This document shows, one piece after another, positions 8,924-18,022 of a stretch of DNA of 47,466 nt (positions within the stretch are counted from its first letter, which is position 1; each line of letters opens with the position of its first letter). A program made the position numbers and the translations under genes. The notes below the pieces were generated by a model. The model was not told the origin of the DNA, made no database searches, and saw only the letters and a program-made list of their open reading frames with translations. The stretch comes from Candidatus Curtissbacteria bacterium (GTDB lineage Bacteria > Patescibacteriota > Microgenomatia > Curtissbacterales > GWA2-41-24), in contig JAUSJC010000008.1 in the NCBI GenBank assembly GCA_030647775.1, forward strand, positions 1-47,466. The letters are read 5' to 3'.

Positions 8924-9748
8924 ATGGCAGAGAGAGAATTTGGAAGAAGACAATTGCTGCGTTTGGGAATAGGTGCAGTTGTTGTTTTAAAATCCGGCGG
9001 ATTTGGTTTGGCAGCAGCCGATGACCCCCCCGTAAACCCTTTCGGTTTCGGGTTTCCCGATATTGCCCCAGTTGGGCCAACACCCGAACCTACACCAGCT
9101 CCGCAAGCAGAAAAAATAGAAAAATATAAAGTTGGCGAATTTTTTAATCGAGGAGATCCCGATAAAAATTACGTTTATCTGACTTATGATGATGATTACA
9201 CTCCCCGGGCTGTCTGGCAAGTTATCAATACTCTGGAACAATATAGAAATCAGGGATTTGAAGTCCATGTAACATTTTTCCCCGCCGGGGGCGCTATCGG
9301 GCAGGATAAAGGCCTTTGGCGAGAAGTGATTGCAAGAGGACATAAAATTGGCAACCATACTTACAATCATCCCCGGATGGATAGGGTGTCTTATCAGGGC
9401 CTCAAGAATGAAATTCTATGGCAAGAATACGCGGTTGCCGACGCATTAAGACAGGAAAATGACGTTAAATTATTTAGACCTCCATGGGGACTGGTTACAA
9501 ACAATGTGAGAGCCGTTTGCAGGGATCTTGGATATAAAATTGTTACCTGGACTGGAGATTCAAAAGGCTATGCTACCGGAGCCACAGTAGATAGGGTGGT
9601 ATTAACAGTTAGCGCGGATCTTAAAAATGGAGTTATTGAGCTAATGCACTGTAACAATTTTGTGGATGCTTTGGCCACTCCCAGAATCCTGGAAACAATC
9701 AGGGCGCGCGGTTTGCGGCCCATTAGTATTCCGGAAGGAATCGAATAG
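8924..9748 (+). CDS. Polysaccharide deacetylase (NodB-like), twin-arginine-like signal
   Basis: YLTYDDDYTP, GHKIGNHTYNHPRM, LFRPPWG; RRQLLRLGIGAVVVL N-terminus. Confidence 0.8.
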   Translation: MAEREFGRRQLLRLGIGAVVVLKSGGFGLAAADDPPVNPFGFGFPDIAPVGPTPEPTPAPQAEKIEKYKVGEFFNRGDPDKNYVYLTYDDDYTPRAVWQVINTLEQYRNQGFEVHVTFFPAGGAIGQDKGLWREVIARGHKIGNHTYNHPRMDRVSYQGLKNEILWQEYAVADALRQENDVKLFRPPWGLVTNNVRAVCRDLGYKIVTWTGDSKGYATGATVDRVVLTVSADLKNGVIELMHCNNFVDALATPRILETIRARGLRPISIPEGIE

Positions 9749-9750
9749 AT

Positions 9751-10359
9751 TTACTTCAATTCCACCTTTGCGCCTGCTGTTTCTAATTTGGTTTTCGCTT
9801 CTGTTGCAGTCTCTTTATTGACGCCTTCCAAAATGTTTTTTGGAGGAGCGTCGGCGATGTCTTTTGCTTCTTTCAAGCCTAAAGTCGGAACGAGTTCGCG
9901 AATGGCTTTGATAACCGAAATTTTGTTAGCTCCGGTGTCGGTCAAGACTACGTTGAAAGTAGTCTGGCCTTCGTCGGCACCTTCTGCACCGCCAGCTGCT
10001 GCTCCAGCGCTTTGTGGAGCCGCCATAGCAACGCCTGCACTGGCCGAAACGCCGAATTTGTCCTCGAGCGCGTGAACCAGTTCGGAAAGTTCTACAACAG
10101 AAAGCTTTTCGATGTCGGCCATTAAGTCTCCGAGTTTTTTAGAAACCTTTTTAGATGAGGTTTTTTCTTCAACCTTTGGCTCACTTCCACTCTGGTCAGT
10201 GCCTTCGGCTTGTGGCTCTTTTGCCTGCCCGACATTGCCTGCGCCTGCCCGACTTGACTTTGTCAACTCGAAGTCAGGCGGGGCTTCAGTCGCTGGCAGG
10301 CGGGTCTCTTCTGTTACTTCTTCAGTCTTTGTTTGATTATCGTCTTGCATATTTATCAC
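9751..10359 (-). CDS. rplL: Ribosomal protein L7/L12 with about 75-aa N-terminal extension
   Basis: Canonical [18 protein letters not shown]...[40 protein letters not shown]. Confidence 0.93.
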   Translation of the reverse strand: MINMQDDNQTKTEEVTEETRLPATEAPPDFELTKSSRAGAGNVGQAKEPQAEGTDQSGSEPKVEEKTSSKKVSKKLGDLMADIEKLSVVELSELVHALEDKFGVSASAGVAMAAPQSAGAAAGGAEGADEGQTTFNVVLTDTGANKISVIKAIRELVPTLGLKEAKDIADAPPKNILEGVNKETATEAKTKLETAGAKVELK

Positions 10360-10433
10360 CTCACTTTCGTCTCGTCATCCCGAACTCGTTTCGGGATCTA
10401 GATGCTGAAACAAGTTCAGCATGACACATTAAA

Positions 10434-10976
10434 TTAATTTGTTCCTTTCTTTGCTATTTGATTTAGGACTACTGCCAGATTCCTAATGTTTGCCTGCAAC
10501 ACATTGACGATGCCGTAGAGCGGAGAGGCAAGAACGCTGACGACTTTGGCTTGAAGTTCACCGCGGGAGGGGATTTTGGCAAGTTTTTCAATACCGGCTA
10601 AATCCAAAAGATCGCGGCCGAAAAAACCAAACTTGAATTTGGGAATGCCACCTAAAGTTTTGGCGGTGTCGGCAATGGTTCTTATCGGGGCGATTTCGTC
10701 TTCGTAGGAAAATACGGTAGCGGTTGGACCAATAAGGTCTTTAGTGCTTAGTGCATAGTGATTAGTGCTTAGGGCGCGGGACATAAGAGTGTTTTTGGCG
10801 ACAACCATCTCACCGCCAGCGGTTTTTATTTTGTCGCGAAGCTGGCTTATCTGGTTGACAGTTAAACCTTGGTAATTTACAAAGGCCATGGTTTTGGCGC
10901 GCGAAACTTTGTCGTCTAGAGATTGGACGGTTTCGATTTTGATGTCTTTTGCGCTTAACTTTGCTTTTTTATCCAT
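10434..10976 (-). CDS. rplJ: Ribosomal protein L10
   Basis: KAKTMAFVNYQGLTVNQISQLRDKIK..VVAKNTLMSRAL..GPTATVFS. Confidence 0.92.
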   Translation of the reverse strand: MDKKAKLSAKDIKIETVQSLDDKVSRAKTMAFVNYQGLTVNQISQLRDKIKTAGGEMVVAKNTLMSRALSTNHYALSTKDLIGPTATVFSYEDEIAPIRTIADTAKTLGGIPKFKFGFFGRDLLDLAGIEKLAKIPSRGELQAKVVSVLASPLYGIVNVLQANIRNLAVVLNQIAKKGTN

Positions 10977-11001
10977 AAATCCTTTTCGTCATTCCGAATT
11001 T

Positions 11002-11072
11002 ATTTCGGAATCTAGATCCTGAATCAAGCCTTCGAGGCCGTGAGCCCTCAGGCCGAATCGGTTCAGGATGAC
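11002..11072. repeat. 71-nt nested palindromic element, identical inverted copy at 25416-25486
   Basis: atttcggaatctagatcctgaatcaagccttcgaggccgtgagccctcaggccgaatcggttcaggatgac read in both places. Confidence 0.9.
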
Positions 11073-11129
11073 GTTGTAGTGGCCAAAGAAAAAAGCATTT
11101 CAAAGAAGTGCCAGGAGAAGTAAGGAAAA

Positions 11130-11204
11130 GTTTCTCTTCGCCTGCGTAGGTTTATTAAGTCTCCTTACGGATTGCACTGACCCCTACGGTCTTTGGATCT
11201 TTGG
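11130..11204 (-). promoter_or_regulatory. Probable ribosomal protein L10 leader
   Basis: ccaaagaccgtagg...acttaataaacctacgcagg upstream of rplJ resembles the L10-leader consensus. Confidence 0.6.
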
Positions 11205-11246
11205 GAAATATAGCAACTGGGACTTGAAATTGTCAAGGACAATTAA

Positions 11247-11576
11247 TTAGCCGGCTTTTCTGCTCCTATTTTTTAAAAATCTATGAGCGGATTCCGCTGT
11301 TTCCGTTTCTGGTGTTTGAGTTGCTCTTTCTCTTAATATATCGCCAATTTTTAAAAGAGGTCCTGCAAGATCAGGGTCAAATTGTGACAGGGCTGCAAGA
11401 GCTTGGTCGTTGGTGAAACCCTGCGAATCTTTTTTAGGAGTTAAGATCTCGCTTATCAAGGTCTCGTATACCGCGAGAATTCTGTCACCCGGCTCTTCTA
11501 TGCCAAGCCTATCAAGAGTATCGGAAAGATGAGAAGGAGCTTTTTCCGGCGGAACTAATTCTTTTGATTCGCCCAT
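11247..11576 (-). CDS. Hypothetical protein (109 aa)
   Basis: Complete ORF between terminator and L10 leader. Confidence 0.6.
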   Translation of the reverse strand: MGESKELVPPEKAPSHLSDTLDRLGIEEPGDRILAVYETLISEILTPKKDSQGFTNDQALAALSQFDPDLAGPLLKIGDILRERATQTPETETAESAHRFLKNRSRKAG

Positions 11577-11617
11577 AGTTATCCTTATTGTAGCAATAGA
11601 CTGAAATTTTTGCCACT

Positions 11618-11651
11618 AAAAAAGCCCCTCGACTCCGCTCGGGGCTTTTTT
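11618..11651 (-). terminator. Rho-independent terminator, possibly bidirectional
   Basis: aaaaaagcccctcgactccgctcggggctttttt. Confidence 0.85.
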
Positions 11652-11665
11652 AGATTCGAACCAAC

Positions 11666-11758
11666 TTACTCGCTTGCCTCTTCTTTTTTCTCTTCGTCCT
11701 TTTCCTCTTCGTCGTCTCCGTCGTTAGTTGGGTCTTGAACTTTTGTATCTTCGTCCAT
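11666..11758 (-). CDS. Acidic 30-aa microprotein MDEDTKVQDPTNDGDDEEEKDEEKKEEASE*
   Basis: Complete small ORF between structured RNA candidate and terminator. Confidence 0.45.
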   Translation of the reverse strand: MDEDTKVQDPTNDGDDEEEKDEEKKEEASE

Positions 11759-11787
11759 TTATTTTTTCACCGCCTTTCTTAGGTTAT

Positions 11788-11907
11788 TACCTTTTGACTG
11801 CATTGCCTTTTTAGTGCGCCAATTCAGTTAATAAAATTGGCTGGGCCCCGAAAGATTAAATTTTACGGGGCAGGGAATGCAGGCCTAAAATTTGTAGGCA
11901 AAAGGTA
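11788..11907 (-). ncRNA. Candidate multi-branched structured RNA or leader
   Basis: Nested pairings: taccttttg/caaaaggta, ctgcatt/aatgcag, ccccg/cgggg, ccaatt/aattgg, plus cctaaaatttgtagg hairpin. Confidence 0.5.
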
Positions 11908-11994
11908 CCAGAGAGGCAAGATGCTTGTCAAGAAGGCAAATGAGAATTTACTAGAGGGTAGAAATCCTTCGACTTCGCTCAGGACAAGCTATCA

Positions 11995-12966
11995 TTAAAG
12001 AGTTGATACATCAATTTTAATTCCTGGAGACATTGTGGAAGTAATAGTGGCCTTTTTGATTTTTTGAGGTCCGACTGCCAAGACCAGCGCCCTTAGATTT
12101 TCCTTTAAATTATCACTCTTTTCGGAAAGTTTGCCGATTTTTGCGTGGATTATGGGAGCAGTCGGGTCGGTTCGGTATTCGGAACCGGAGCCGGTGTTTT
12201 CTTCAATAGCCTTTGTTGGGTTTTCGGTGATGGTACCCGTTTTGGGGTTGGGCATCATGCCGGCGGGGCCGAGAATTTTGGCAACTTTGGCTAAGTGCGG
12301 CATAAACTTTGGACTGGCAATAACGATACTAAAATCACGGTTGGGTTTTAATTTGCCGCTTTCGATTTCGGCAATTGTGTCGGCATCGGCCCAAATAATA
12401 TTTTTGGTATCCGCTCCGCCAGCTGGCGGATTTTTTTCGGCAAAAACGAGATATCTTTTCTCTTTAACAGGACCAACGCTATGCGGGAAATTAACCGAAC
12501 CGCGCAGTGATTTGACGTTTATACCGAGATGGATTTCGACGGACGGGTCGAATTTGGTGTAGGAAGTTTTGGCGAGAAGCTCTAAGGCTTCGGCGGCCGG
12601 ATAAAGTTTACCCTTCTCAACTTTTGCTAAGCTTTCCAAATATTTTTTGCCTAGATGATGTTTTTGGGCTTTTGGGGCTTTGGATTTAATCTGAGCTTTT
12701 GGTTTGGAAGTTTTTTCTTCGCTGTCATTGCGAGGAGCTTGCGACGAAGCAATCTCTTCTTGATCAGATTGCTTCGCTCCTGCCTCGCCGGCAGGCAGGT
12801 CGCTCGCAATGACGGTATTAGCGTTTTCGGGTTTGGATGATTTTTCCGGTTCCTTTCCCTTCTTTATTTTGTTAACGCTTGCAAAATTTTGAGCGTGTTT
12901 TTGCGAAGCTTTGACGGATTGGTTTTCGCTGGAAAGATCAATAATTTTGATTTTAGTTGTACCCAT
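11995..12966 (-). CDS. rplA: Ribosomal protein L1 with N-terminal extension carrying a palindromic repeat
   Basis: KFDPSVEIHLGINVKSLRGSVNFPHSVG..ILGPAGMMPNPKTGTI. Confidence 0.93.
   Translation of the reverse strand: MGTTKIKIIDLSSENQSVKASQKHAQNFASVNKIKKGKEPEKSSKPENANTVIASDLPAGEAGAKQSDQEEIASSQAPRNDSEEKTSKPKAQIKSKAPKAQKHHLGKKYLESLAKVEKGKLYPAAEALELLAKTSYTKFDPSVEIHLGINVKSLRGSVNFPHSVGPVKEKRYLVFAEKNPPAGGADTKNIIWADADTIAEIESGKLKPNRDFSIVIASPKFMPHLAKVAKILGPAGMMPNPKTGTITENPTKAIEENTGSGSEYRTDPTAPIIHAKIGKLSEKSDNLKENLRALVLAVGPQKIKKATITSTMSPGIKIDVSTL
12724..12813. repeat. 90-nt palindromic element inside rplA (30 codons)
   Basis: GTCATTGCGAG...CTCGCAATGAC termini; near-identical copy in nusG. Confidence 0.9.
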
Positions 12967-13085
12967 GGCGTCGTAATGGCTCCTACTTTTTATTTGCTTT
13001 GTAGCAAATTTAACGCAGTCGCATTCCTCCTTTTCCAAAATTCTGCGAATTTTGGGCTATTTTGAAATTTATTTTTAATTAACAT

Positions 13086-13511
13086 TCAGTCTACTGATTC
13101 TATCCCCATTGAGCGAGCCGTGCCTTGGACGGTTTTAATTGCTGCCTCAATATCTTTGGTGTTTAAATCTTCCATTTTGTCTTCGGCGATTTTTTGGGCT
13201 TGGGCGCGGGTTAGTTTGGCGACAATGGTTTTGCCCGGAGCGGTGGAAGCTTTTTGTAAGTTGAGGATTTTTTTGATCATTTCGGCAACCGGCGGCTTTT
13301 TGACAATGAAAGAAAAAGTGCGGTCTTCGTAAACGGTGATGACGACCGGCAGAATGTTGCCCTGTTGGTCCTTGGTTTTTTCGTTAAAGGCTTTAACAAA
13401 GTCCATAATCGGCAGGCCGTGCGGACCAAGAGCGGTTCCGACGGGCGGCGCGGCGGTGGCACTGCCTGCCGGGACATTAAGCTTGATGAATGTTTTTATT
13501 TTTTTAGCCAT
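13086..13511 (-). CDS. rplK: Ribosomal protein L11
   Basis: IKLNVPAGSATAAPPVGTALGPHGLPIMDFVKAFNEKT. Confidence 0.97.
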   Translation of the reverse strand: MAKKIKTFIKLNVPAGSATAAPPVGTALGPHGLPIMDFVKAFNEKTKDQQGNILPVVITVYEDRTFSFIVKKPPVAEMIKKILNLQKASTAPGKTIVAKLTRAQAQKIAEDKMEDLNTKDIEAAIKTVQGTARSMGIESVD

Positions 13512-13554
13512 GTTTATAATTTAGCGACCCTTCGATTACACTCAGGGTGACTCG

Positions 13555-14436
13555 CTAAAGCTTCGCCACTTGGAGAAAATCCAGCTCCACCGGAGTTTCG
13601 CGGCCGAAAATACTAACCAGAACTTTGAGTTTGCCTTTTTCGTCATCGATTTCGGAAATTGATCCCAAAAATTCGGAAAATGGACCGTCGACGATTTTAA
13701 CAGCTTCTCCTTGCGAAAAAGTAGTCTTGAACTTTGGCGCCTCCATAGACATAAACCTTTGGATGCTTGCTACTTCTTCGTCCGGAAGGGGGGTCGGGCG
13801 GTTGCCCATGCCGACAAAGCTGGTAATGCCCGGCGTAGTCCTGACAACAAGCCAGGTGTTGTCGTCCAAAACCATCCTTATTAATAGATAACCGGGGAAG
13901 ATTTTTTCTTTAACCTTATTTTTCTTGCCTTCTTTTATTTCTATTTTTTCCTGGGTGGGGACTAAGATATCCAAAACTTTATCCTGGAGTTTTTGCGATT
14001 CGACGCGCTGTTTTAGGGTGGCGGCGACTTTGGCTTCGTGGCCGGAATAAGTGTGGACGACGTACCAATGCGCGCCCTTAACGTCTTTAACTGCGGTCAT
14101 GGATTGTTGTGGCTGGGGACTTTCTTCTTCGGCGGGAACAGTTTTTTCCGTTTCAGAAGCTTGCTCTGGTTCGCCTTCGTTGTCATTGCGAGGAGCTTGC
14201 GACGAAGCAATCTCTTCTTGAGTAGATTGCTTCGCTCCTGCCTCGCCGGCAGGCAGGTCGCTCGCAATGACAGGAGAGGATGGGTTTTCTTCGTCCGGTT
14301 TTTGGTCTGCCTCGTCTTCGACGGGTCGAGACGGGTCGTCAGTTTGCGGAGGAGTTTGTGCTTCCTCCTTCGCTGAAGCTTCGGAGGACGAGTCCTCTTG
14401 AGTCTGGTCTATTTTGCTTTGATCGTCATCCATCAT
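13555..14436 (-). CDS. nusG: NusG with about 110-aa N-terminal extension
   Basis: GAHWYVVHTYSGHEAKVAATLKQRV...FPGYLLIRM...VRTTPGITSFVG..GEAVKIVDGPFSEFLGSISEID. Confidence 0.96.
   Translation of the reverse strand: MMDDDQSKIDQTQEDSSSEASAKEEAQTPPQTDDPSRPVEDEADQKPDEENPSSPVIASDLPAGEAGAKQSTQEEIASSQAPRNDNEGEPEQASETEKTVPAEEESPQPQQSMTAVKDVKGAHWYVVHTYSGHEAKVAATLKQRVESQKLQDKVLDILVPTQEKIEIKEGKKNKVKEKIFPGYLLIRMVLDDNTWLVVRTTPGITSFVGMGNRPTPLPDEEVASIQRFMSMEAPKFKTTFSQGEAVKIVDGPFSEFLGSISEIDDEKGKLKVLVSIFGRETPVELDFLQVAKL
14182..14271. repeat. 90-nt palindromic element inside nusG (30 codons)
   Basis: Differs from the rplA copy at about two bases. Confidence 0.9.
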
Positions 14437-14621
14437 TTGTAGAGAAACCTTTCTGCTATTTTTGTAAACATGGCATCTAAGCCAGCCACATAAGCGCCGA
14501 CTACCAGTGACGTAAAGATAACAACAAGGGTAAAGCGGATCGTCTGGTCGCGGTTCGGCCAGATAACTTTTTCAAGCTCTTGTTTGCTTTCTTTGACGTA
14601 TGTTAGCGGATTAAATGCCAC
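14433..14621 (-). CDS. secE: Preprotein translocase SecE
   Basis: YVKESKQELEKVIWPNRDQTIRFTLVVIFTSLVVGAYVAGLDAMF. Confidence 0.9.
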   Translation of the reverse strand: MAFNPLTYVKESKQELEKVIWPNRDQTIRFTLVVIFTSLVVGAYVAGLDAMFTKIAERFLYK

Positions 14622-14816
14622 GAAAAAATTTATCCTACGTCGCTTTTGGCTCCGAAGGACTTTGGGTATATTATCATGCTTTTTATCTATATGACAAGTG
14701 AGATCTTGCCAAATTGCAAACGGCCCAAATTGGGGTTAAAATATCCAGAGCCATGCGGTCCTCGTCCTTACAGGACTGCGGGTCTATATACCGCGCCTTC
14801 CCAGGAAGGCTTTTAT

Positions 14817-14855
14817 ATGAAGAAAGTTAGAAAAGTAGTTATCCCGGCAGCCGGT
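14817..14855 (+). pseudogene. Displaced 5' end of galU (MKKVRKVVIPAAG)
   Basis: Same 12 residues as galU N-terminus; 9 of 12 codons differ, all synonymously. Confidence 0.85.
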
Positions 14856-14961
14856 TCCCATATAGAACTTTCCGTTCGCGAGATCTATGTTCTCGCCTCA
14901 CGGTGGCGCTTATACGGGACTGATCCCGCCTTTAATTTCAATCAAATATCGGAGGTTAACT

Positions 14962-15846
14962 GTGACTAGTTCAACTAAAAAAGTTCGGAAGGTAGTCATA
15001 CCTGCGGCGGGGTTTGGAACACGCTTTTTGCCGGCGACAAAGGCAATGCCCAAAGAAATGCTGCCGATTGTCGATAAGCCCATCATCCAGTATGTGGTGG
15101 AGCAGGCGGTCGAGGCGGGGGTGGAGCAGATTGTAATTGTTACAGGATGGCATAAAAGGGCGATTGAGGATCACTTTGATCGGCATTTTGAGCTCGAAGC
15201 GCGTCTGGAAAAAGATGGTAAGCTCGAGCAACTTGAGGAAGTGCGTAGGATTTCCGATCTTGCCGATTTTGTTTATGTGCGTCAGAAGGAACCACTCGGA
15301 AACGGCCATGCGGTTTTGGTAGCAAAAGAGGTAATTGGCGATGAACCATTTTTGGTGATGTGGGGCGATGAATTTTTCCAGGCAGATCCTTGTGCGCCAG
15401 CGCAGCTGGTTGCGGCGTTTGAACAGTTGGACGCTCCGGTTATTGCCGGAGTCCGTATCGAGAAAGAGGATCTTAGTAAATACGGAATTGCCGACATCAC
15501 GCCGGTAAAAGATAACATCTTTAAAATTAATAAGATCATCGAAAAACCGGCTATAAAAGATGCTCCTTCTAACTTGGCAACACACGGCAGTTATTTGTTT
15601 ACACCGGATATTTTTGAGATTTTGGAAGGTTTAAAACCCGGTCGCAGTGGGGAAATCTGGATCGCCGATGCCATCGCAAAATTAGTTGAGAAACGTGATG
15701 TTTACGCAGTAGAGCTGGCAAACGCCAAATATTACGACTGCGGGAGTAAGATTGGATATTTGAAGACGGTTATTGATCACGGGCTTGAGCATGATGATAC
15801 AAGCGGGGAACTGCGGGAGTACCTGAGACAGCTGAAGCTGTCGTGA
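14962..15846 (+). CDS. galU: UTP-glucose-1-phosphate uridylyltransferase
   Basis: KVVIPAAGFGTRFLPATKAMPKEMLPIVDKPIIQYVVEQAV; GTG start with GGAGG upstream. Confidence 0.93.
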   Translation: MTSSTKKVRKVVIPAAGFGTRFLPATKAMPKEMLPIVDKPIIQYVVEQAVEAGVEQIVIVTGWHKRAIEDHFDRHFELEARLEKDGKLEQLEEVRRISDLADFVYVRQKEPLGNGHAVLVAKEVIGDEPFLVMWGDEFFQADPCAPAQLVAAFEQLDAPVIAGVRIEKEDLSKYGIADITPVKDNIFKINKIIEKPAIKDAPSNLATHGSYLFTPDIFEILEGLKPGRSGEIWIADAIAKLVEKRDVYAVELANAKYYDCGSKIGYLKTVIDHGLEHDDTSGELREYLRQLKLS

Positions 15847-15871
15847 ATGGTGAATAGTAAATGGTAAATAG

Positions 15872-16243
15872 ATGGAGAGTTTTAAATTTGAGAATTTGGA
15901 AATTTGGAAACTTGCGTGTGAGTATGCGGATGAAGTCCATGAATTGATCAAAAGTTTTCCGTCTGACGAAAAGTTCAGCCTGATTGGGCAACTTAACCGA
16001 TCTACTTCTTCGATACCGGATAATATAGCAGAAGGTTCTGGAGCAACAACCGTAAAAGATTTTAGTAATTACCTTCAAACTTCCGTAAAGTCTGTTTACG
16101 AATCGGTTTCTCAGCTTTACAGGGCGTGGCGAAGAGGATATATTACAAACGAACAAAGGGCATATTTTTATGAGAAAGCGAAGACTTTGGTTGGGAAAAT
16201 TATGGCTTTCAAAAAAAGCATTAACGCAAGGGGCAGATTTTAG
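15872..16243 (+). CDS. Four-helix-bundle protein (23S rRNA intervening-sequence-protein family)
   Basis: FENLEIWKLACEYADEVHELIKSFP..SLIGQLNRSTSSIPDNIAEGSG. Confidence 0.88.
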   Translation: MESFKFENLEIWKLACEYADEVHELIKSFPSDEKFSLIGQLNRSTSSIPDNIAEGSGATTVKDFSNYLQTSVKSVYESVSQLYRAWRRGYITNEQRAYFYEKAKTLVGKIMAFKKSINARGRF

Positions 16244-16288
16244 TCCCGCTTTTTCCATTTACTATTTTCCATTTACTATTTACTGCTT

Positions 16289-16678
16289 ATGAAACACTTG
16301 GCGATATTTACGCTTGCTTCCACAAAAGACATTTTTTCTGGCAAGAAGAAAGTAGACGGCCGGTTTTCTAAAGTTAAAATTCCCCCCTTTGGCAAAGTTT
16401 GCGCCGGAGATATAGTTTTGATGAAAGTTTCCGGAGAAAAGATTGTCGGCCAGTTTTTGGTGGACCGGGTGATTAGCTTTGACCATCCGCGTGCGGAAGA
16501 ATTTGAATTTTTAAGAAAAAAGTATGGGCGAGAAATGGCAATGCCGGACTCATTTTGGCTGGCCCACGAGAAAGTTAATTATCTAACCTTAATGTTTATC
16601 CAGAACGTGACGAAATTTATTATTGCCCCGGAAGTACCGAAAAAAGATCTTAGGCCTTGGGTTGTTCTGGAGGATTAA
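16289..16678 (+). CDS. ASCH/PUA-like domain protein
   Basis: IFSGKKKVDGRFSKVKIPPFGKVCAGDIVLMK. Confidence 0.6.
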   Translation: MKHLAIFTLASTKDIFSGKKKVDGRFSKVKIPPFGKVCAGDIVLMKVSGEKIVGQFLVDRVISFDHPRAEEFEFLRKKYGREMAMPDSFWLAHEKVNYLTLMFIQNVTKFIIAPEVPKKDLRPWVVLED

Positions 16679-17981
16679 GAGTACTTACTGGACTGAAGAA
16701 GGTTCGGTGACTTTTTGGAGATTGTATCGGTGTAATTTCTCCTGATTTTATTAGTTGCTCGACGGCGCCTCTGATACTCGAACTGTAAAGATTCAGAAGG
16801 CGGCTAATAATCGATACAGTCAATTGTCCCGGATTTTGGACAATAAGGCGCTTTATTTCTTGAATTTTTGCTTCTTTATTCGCGTTTTTGTCTGGGGAGT
16901 TTTGGCAAAAACTTATTGCGATTTGTCGGAAAAGATCTAAGTAAGCTTTTTGATTAACCTTCAATTCCGAGCCGACGTCGTTAATTTCTTGGCCCTCTAT
17001 GTTTTGGCTCCATTTTACAAGCGGTTCGACGACCTGTTCGACAACCTTTCGGCCCAAAAATGTTAGCGAAACGTCTGAATAATGATATTTGTAAAATTTA
17101 TCCCTTGCCAAAAGCCCTTCACGAGCGAAATGGGAAAGGATTCCCTCCGTTGTCAGCCGATCCGCTCGATTATACTTTTTTTTAATGAATTGAGTTACAC
17201 TGTCGGTAGTAATGGGAATGCCTAAACCCGCTAGCACATCTATGGCCTCTTTGGTTCGTGGTGAATATATTGATAAGGATTTCCTTTGGTTGTCTGTATA
17301 AATTGGCCAGTTCGAAAAGTTACTACCCCTTTCCGTTATTTGGTAAGTCACCACCGATTGTCCGGCTCCAAGATCTGCGCTTTCTAAGGTGACGAGCCCG
17401 GCTGCTTCAAGTTTCTGGAGATGTTTTGATAATGTGTCCTCGGGGGTGTCAGTATTGCGAGCTAGGTCCACAATCCTTAACTGATTTTCTCTAGACAAAG
17501 TTCTAAGAATCTGTACGCGTACGGTAGAGGTGGTTCTTACTATGTTCCCTTGACTGTCTACTTTACTTTGGGATTTATTACCAAATACTGATATGGGGTC
17601 TACCCCAAGGTCCAGAAGCCTTTGCCAGGTGAAAATGAGGACAGGCTTAATTTTGATACCAAAGTCTGTCAGTGACCATTCCATATCGTCCAATGTTGAT
17701 TTTGCCACAAGGCCAAGAGGTTCTATAGAATAAAGGTAGCCCTGCGTGGTCCACGGGGTTACAACTTTCATGCCGGCCGTTTCATTCATGGCTTTATCTA
17801 TGTTTACGTAAGTCTCCCACTGTTTTGTCGAAGGCATAGTTAAAACAGTTAACGTCCTGGCTCCGTTTTGCGCTATTTTTAATAGAGTGCTTAGGCGTAG
17901 GCGCTGTTCGGACGTTTCTACCCTCTCGACTTTTCTATTTGCCGGAGATTCATTGATAGGTCTTTCCATTGTTGTCATCAC
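16650..17981 (-). CDS. Large protein with several winged-helix segments, putative transcription regulator
   Basis: QILRTLSRENQLRIVDLARNTDTPEDTLSKHLQKLEAAGLV and further wHTH-like segments. Confidence 0.6.
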   Translation of the reverse strand: MMTTMERPINESPANRKVERVETSEQRLRLSTLLKIAQNGARTLTVLTMPSTKQWETYVNIDKAMNETAGMKVVTPWTTQGYLYSIEPLGLVAKSTLDDMEWSLTDFGIKIKPVLIFTWQRLLDLGVDPISVFGNKSQSKVDSQGNIVRTTSTVRVQILRTLSRENQLRIVDLARNTDTPEDTLSKHLQKLEAAGLVTLESADLGAGQSVVTYQITERGSNFSNWPIYTDNQRKSLSIYSPRTKEAIDVLAGLGIPITTDSVTQFIKKKYNRADRLTTEGILSHFAREGLLARDKFYKYHYSDVSLTFLGRKVVEQVVEPLVKWSQNIEGQEINDVGSELKVNQKAYLDLFRQIAISFCQNSPDKNANKEAKIQEIKRLIVQNPGQLTVSIISRLLNLYSSSIRGAVEQLIKSGEITPIQSPKSHRTFFSPVSTLNPPEQPKA

Positions 17982-18022
17982 CCTATAGTATAGTACATTT
18001 GGATGGTGTCCAGCAATTAGTG

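Noticed and set aside
14646-14969. 107-aa ORF upstream of galU as a separate protein
   Set aside because: Its recognisable part is only the galU 5' relic (KKVRKVVIPAAG), followed by unrelated sequence.
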